Part shown: piece after piece, positions 61,680 to 64,000 of the stretch
How positions within the stretch are numbered: the stretch's first letter is position 1
Layout of the letters: each line of letters starts with the position of its first letter
Source of the DNA: Acanthosepion pharaonis
Taxonomy: Eukaryota; Mollusca; Cephalopoda; Sepiida; Sepiidae
Length of the DNA stretch: 64,000 nucleotides
Reading direction: 5' to 3'
NCBI GenBank assembly: GCA_903632075.3
Contig: CAHIKZ030000026.1
Location: 556,501 to 620,500, forward strand
Notes under the pieces: generated by a model
What the model saw: the letters and a program-made list of their open reading frames with translations, nothing else
Told to the model about the DNA's origin: nothing
Databases searched by the model: none
Program-made: the position numbers and the translations under genes

Positions 61680-62137
61680 GTGTGGCCACTCGTACTTGAG
61701 GATACTCATCTACTGGGTTGGCTAGCCAATCCCTATTGCAGACGCTTGCTCAGGCACATTTGTGTTTATTCAACGCCCCAGAGAGCCCAACTGTAGTTTA
61801 TACTGCAACTATGTTTTGCAGACCTTAGTTAGAGTTTCTGGAAAAGATTGTGTTATCTAGCATGATCAGTAATTTGAACAAGGCCAGCACGCTCAAGCCC
61901 TCGGTCACAATGACTTGTGACTTCATGATAGTACAGCTATCAATGACCCCCAAGGGATCTGTCTACCCAATTTCACTCACAAGACTTGGTATGATTTTCA
62001 GGCAATTTCCAAAGGTGCCACATGCTTGGATCGACCCCCTCCAGTCTGATAACATCAGGAAGTCCTCCTTCCTGACGAATCGATCATGGTCAGATTCAAA
62101 CCCAGGTCTTATGGTTAGAATACGAACACTCAGCCAC
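61680..62137 (-). mobile_element. S3 tRNA-derived SINE, near full length
   Basis: On the minus strand it begins gtggctgagtgttcgtattc (box A region) and cctgggtttgaatctgac (box B). The body runs through gtcaggaaggaggacttcct and the blocks shared with 13915-14235. About 460 bp is long for a SINE, with a distinct 3' part. Confidence 0.75.
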
Positions 62138-62640
62138 ATATAATTGAAATAAAACTTAAACATATGAAAGTGAATTTATATATTTTCTTTGTTTTTGAGA
62201 ATTTACAACAAACATAAGCACTATTTATTTATTTATTTATTAGATTGTTTATTTACATTATTTTATTTATTATATTTATTGCAAAGGTTGGGAAAATATC
62301 GGCTAATTGCCAGGTGATTCAAACTTTATAAAATGGTAAATAATAAAGATTTTATTATAGTTAATTCATATATTTTAGTAATTTAGTAAGCATTTATAAA
62401 TTATTAATAAAAAATTGTTTTCCTATTTCTTTCATTATAATTTGGTAAATGACAAATATGGCATTGCATTAGTTTTAGTGGGGGAAAAATATATGACAAA
62501 GTGGAAAAAGTTTTCTTGTGACACATTTCGTCCTTTAGGACTTTGACTTCTGATGAACTTTTTCCACTTCAGCATACATTTTTCTCCAATATTGTTCTTT
62601 ACATATAAAAATATATATCATTATCTCATTAGTTTTAGTA
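62138..62640. other. Non-coding intron stretch, no assignable features
   Basis: (TTTA)n at 62223-62241. Nothing else recognised. Confidence 0.5.
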
Positions 62641-62644
62641 CAGT

Positions 62645-62950
62645 AGTCAGTCAGTTACGTGCCATGCGTGATACATGCTTAGGTGATCATGTTTCTTTCG
62701 ATACATGACTGACGAGGCAGATTATTTTCAACCAGTAGGTTGCCATTTCTTTCTGTGGTAGACCAGTTGCCATCCAAGGCTATAGAACCTGATATGCCCT
62801 GCTATTTACCCATAGCTGGAACGAGAAGAGGATTCATACCTTTCCCAAGGGTATTAGCATGTAAATGAATGTAATAGATTTGCCTGGAATTCGAACTCGG
62901 CTCTCTGATTCCTCAATCTGAGCTGCTTATTCATTACTCCACCGTGTCTC
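62645..62950 (-). mobile_element. S1 tRNA-derived SINE, near full length
   Basis: Tail hairpin at plus 62688-62707, body with ccaaggctatagaacctg and tagctggaacgagaagagg, head with ggaattcgaactcggctctc. Best head match to a tRNA in the window together with 47935. Confidence 0.85.
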
Positions 62951-62959
62951 CTTAGTACA

Positions 62960-63185
62960 ATAGTATTAGGGATTTTGTTTTTTTTGTGGGGGGGGTTAGA
63001 ATGTTGCAAATATGATAAACAATCTAATTCTCAAGAATAACAAAAATGTTTAAATTTCACTTTCATCATATTTTTAAACATTGCCAAGGAGTAGTTAAAA
63101 TATTAGCTGTGTCAATGGAAAAGTTGTCCTTTTGATACTCCATATTTTTTGCAGGCGCAAAGTTTGCTGGTTAAACATTGCTAGA
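62960..63185. repeat. Unit C interspersed repeat
   Basis: taaacattgccaaggagtag, gtgtcaatggaaaagttgtc and ccttttgatactcc match 44830-44895 closely. Confidence 0.6.
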
Positions 63186-63214
63186 ATTTAGTTTTCTAAT
63201 TCAAAAGTGACTAA

Positions 63215-63284
63215 TTTTTTTTTTTTTTTTTTTTCTTTTTTTTCTTTTCTTTCTTTTCTTTTTTTTCTTTTCTTTTTTTTCTTT

Positions 63285-63321
<37 letters not shown>

Positions 63322-63347
63322 CTTCTTTTTTTTTCTTTTCTTTTTTT

Positions 63348-63440
<93 letters not shown>

Positions 63441-63444
63441 CTTT

Positions 63445-63483
<39 letters not shown>

Positions 63484-63526
63484 CTTTTTTTTTTTTTTCT
63501 TTTTTTTTTTTTTTTTCTTTTTTTGC

Positions 63527-63588
<62 letters not shown>

Positions 63589-63608
63589 CTTTTTTCTTTT
63601 TTTTCTTT

Positions 63609-63640
<32 letters not shown>

Positions 63641-63641
63641 C
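63215..63641. repeat. 427-bp T-rich polypyrimidine tract
   Basis: T with scattered single C, one G at 63525. Open frames of 153-163 codons on either strand are artefacts of base composition. Confidence 0.97.
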
Positions 63642-63912
63642 ATGTATGTAAAATTGCAACAAAAAAAAACCATGTGCATGTAGAGGATAGAAATTTGTGT
63701 TATTATATCAAGAGAAAAAAAACATGAAAAATTAATACAATTTTATTTCTTAAATGTAAGCAATAATTGATTTCAATTGAATTATATGCATGTTTTGAAA
63801 AACTTAACACATTCAATATTTGTTAAAGTTAAAGTAGGAAGCCGATGATGTTGTTTTAAATTTTTGTCTAGTATTTTGGCTTTTCTTTTTATTCATTATT
63901 AATTCTGATGAA
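63642..63912. other. Non-coding stretch before the edge
   Basis: Nothing recognised, AT-rich; probably the 3' end of the element starting beyond the window. Confidence 0.4.
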
Positions 63913-64000
63913 TCATTCAACGATATATTCCCCTCCATTGTTTATGACCTCCTGCCAACAAGCTACTAACTGTTCAATGGTTCAACAATAGAAATTCATT
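63913..64000 (-). pseudogene. Mariner/Tc1 transposase C-terminus at the window edge
   Basis: Minus strand reads QLVACWQEVINNGGEYIVE then a stop. The 'RW--VI--NGEYI-D/E stop' ending is typical of mariner-type transposases. Upstream a stop (63982-63984) breaks the frame, so it is decayed or shifted; the rest lies past 64000. Confidence 0.65.

Noticed and set aside
63188..63683. Open frames of 153-163 codons (poly-Lys or poly-Phe)
   Set aside because: Artefact of the T-rich tract at 63215-63641.

Overview
The window is animal nuclear DNA. It is AT-rich, has very low gene density, and is packed with microsatellites and decayed transposable elements. The only host gene I can support is WDR45B (WIPI3), a PROPPIN-type WD-repeat protein of the autophagy pathway, on the + strand. 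Eight consecutive coding exons are visible: 27763-27837, 33792-33893, 37070-37157, 40123-40217, 47048-47238, 51379-51464, 52478-52579 and 57945-58069. All have AG/GT borders and compatible phases. Together they give 864 coding bases, about 288 residues, matching residues 23-311 of the roughly 344-residue vertebrate protein. The exon with the start codon and the last exon (about 33 residues) were not found; they probably lie outside the window. If so, bases 1-27762 are the first intron and/or 5' flank.

The repeat content points to an invertebrate, most likely a coleoid cephalopod (octopus, squid or cuttlefish). The reasons are a Jockey-like LINE with a 'NLQKFKCN-N' type C-terminus, several tRNA-derived SINE families, long (TA)n and (TG)n tracts, and introns of 1-7 kb around 75-190 bp exons. 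The lineage is inferred from remembered repeat types; no database was searched.

Layout. 1-27762: no host exon found; Tc1 (2595-3772), Helitron-like copies (3848-4616, 20234-20915), an old Jockey-like LINE (4735-6800) carrying nested SINE and hAT insertions, SINEs, R1/R2/R3 repeats (working names for unnamed families) and mariner MITEs. 27763-58069: WDR45B exons, with introns holding TcMar, hAT and piggyBac remnants, a 2.2-kb polypyrimidine tract (41911-44096), a satellite-bearing R1 copy (48065-49265) and a perfect 30-bp palindrome (56103-56167). 58070-64000: intron after the last visible exon, with a Tigger-like MITE, a piggyBac-like MITE with a paralogous near-empty site, a 32-bp minisatellite, SINEs, a T/C tract and a mariner transposase C-terminus at the edge.

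The genes do not form a system; there is one housekeeping autophagy gene in a transposon-filled landscape. The most interesting signals concern how repeats start new tandem arrays inside SINEs and other elements, how insertions nest with readable target-site duplications, and which RNA or DNA structures the introns could form. I did not find a convincing new biological system.
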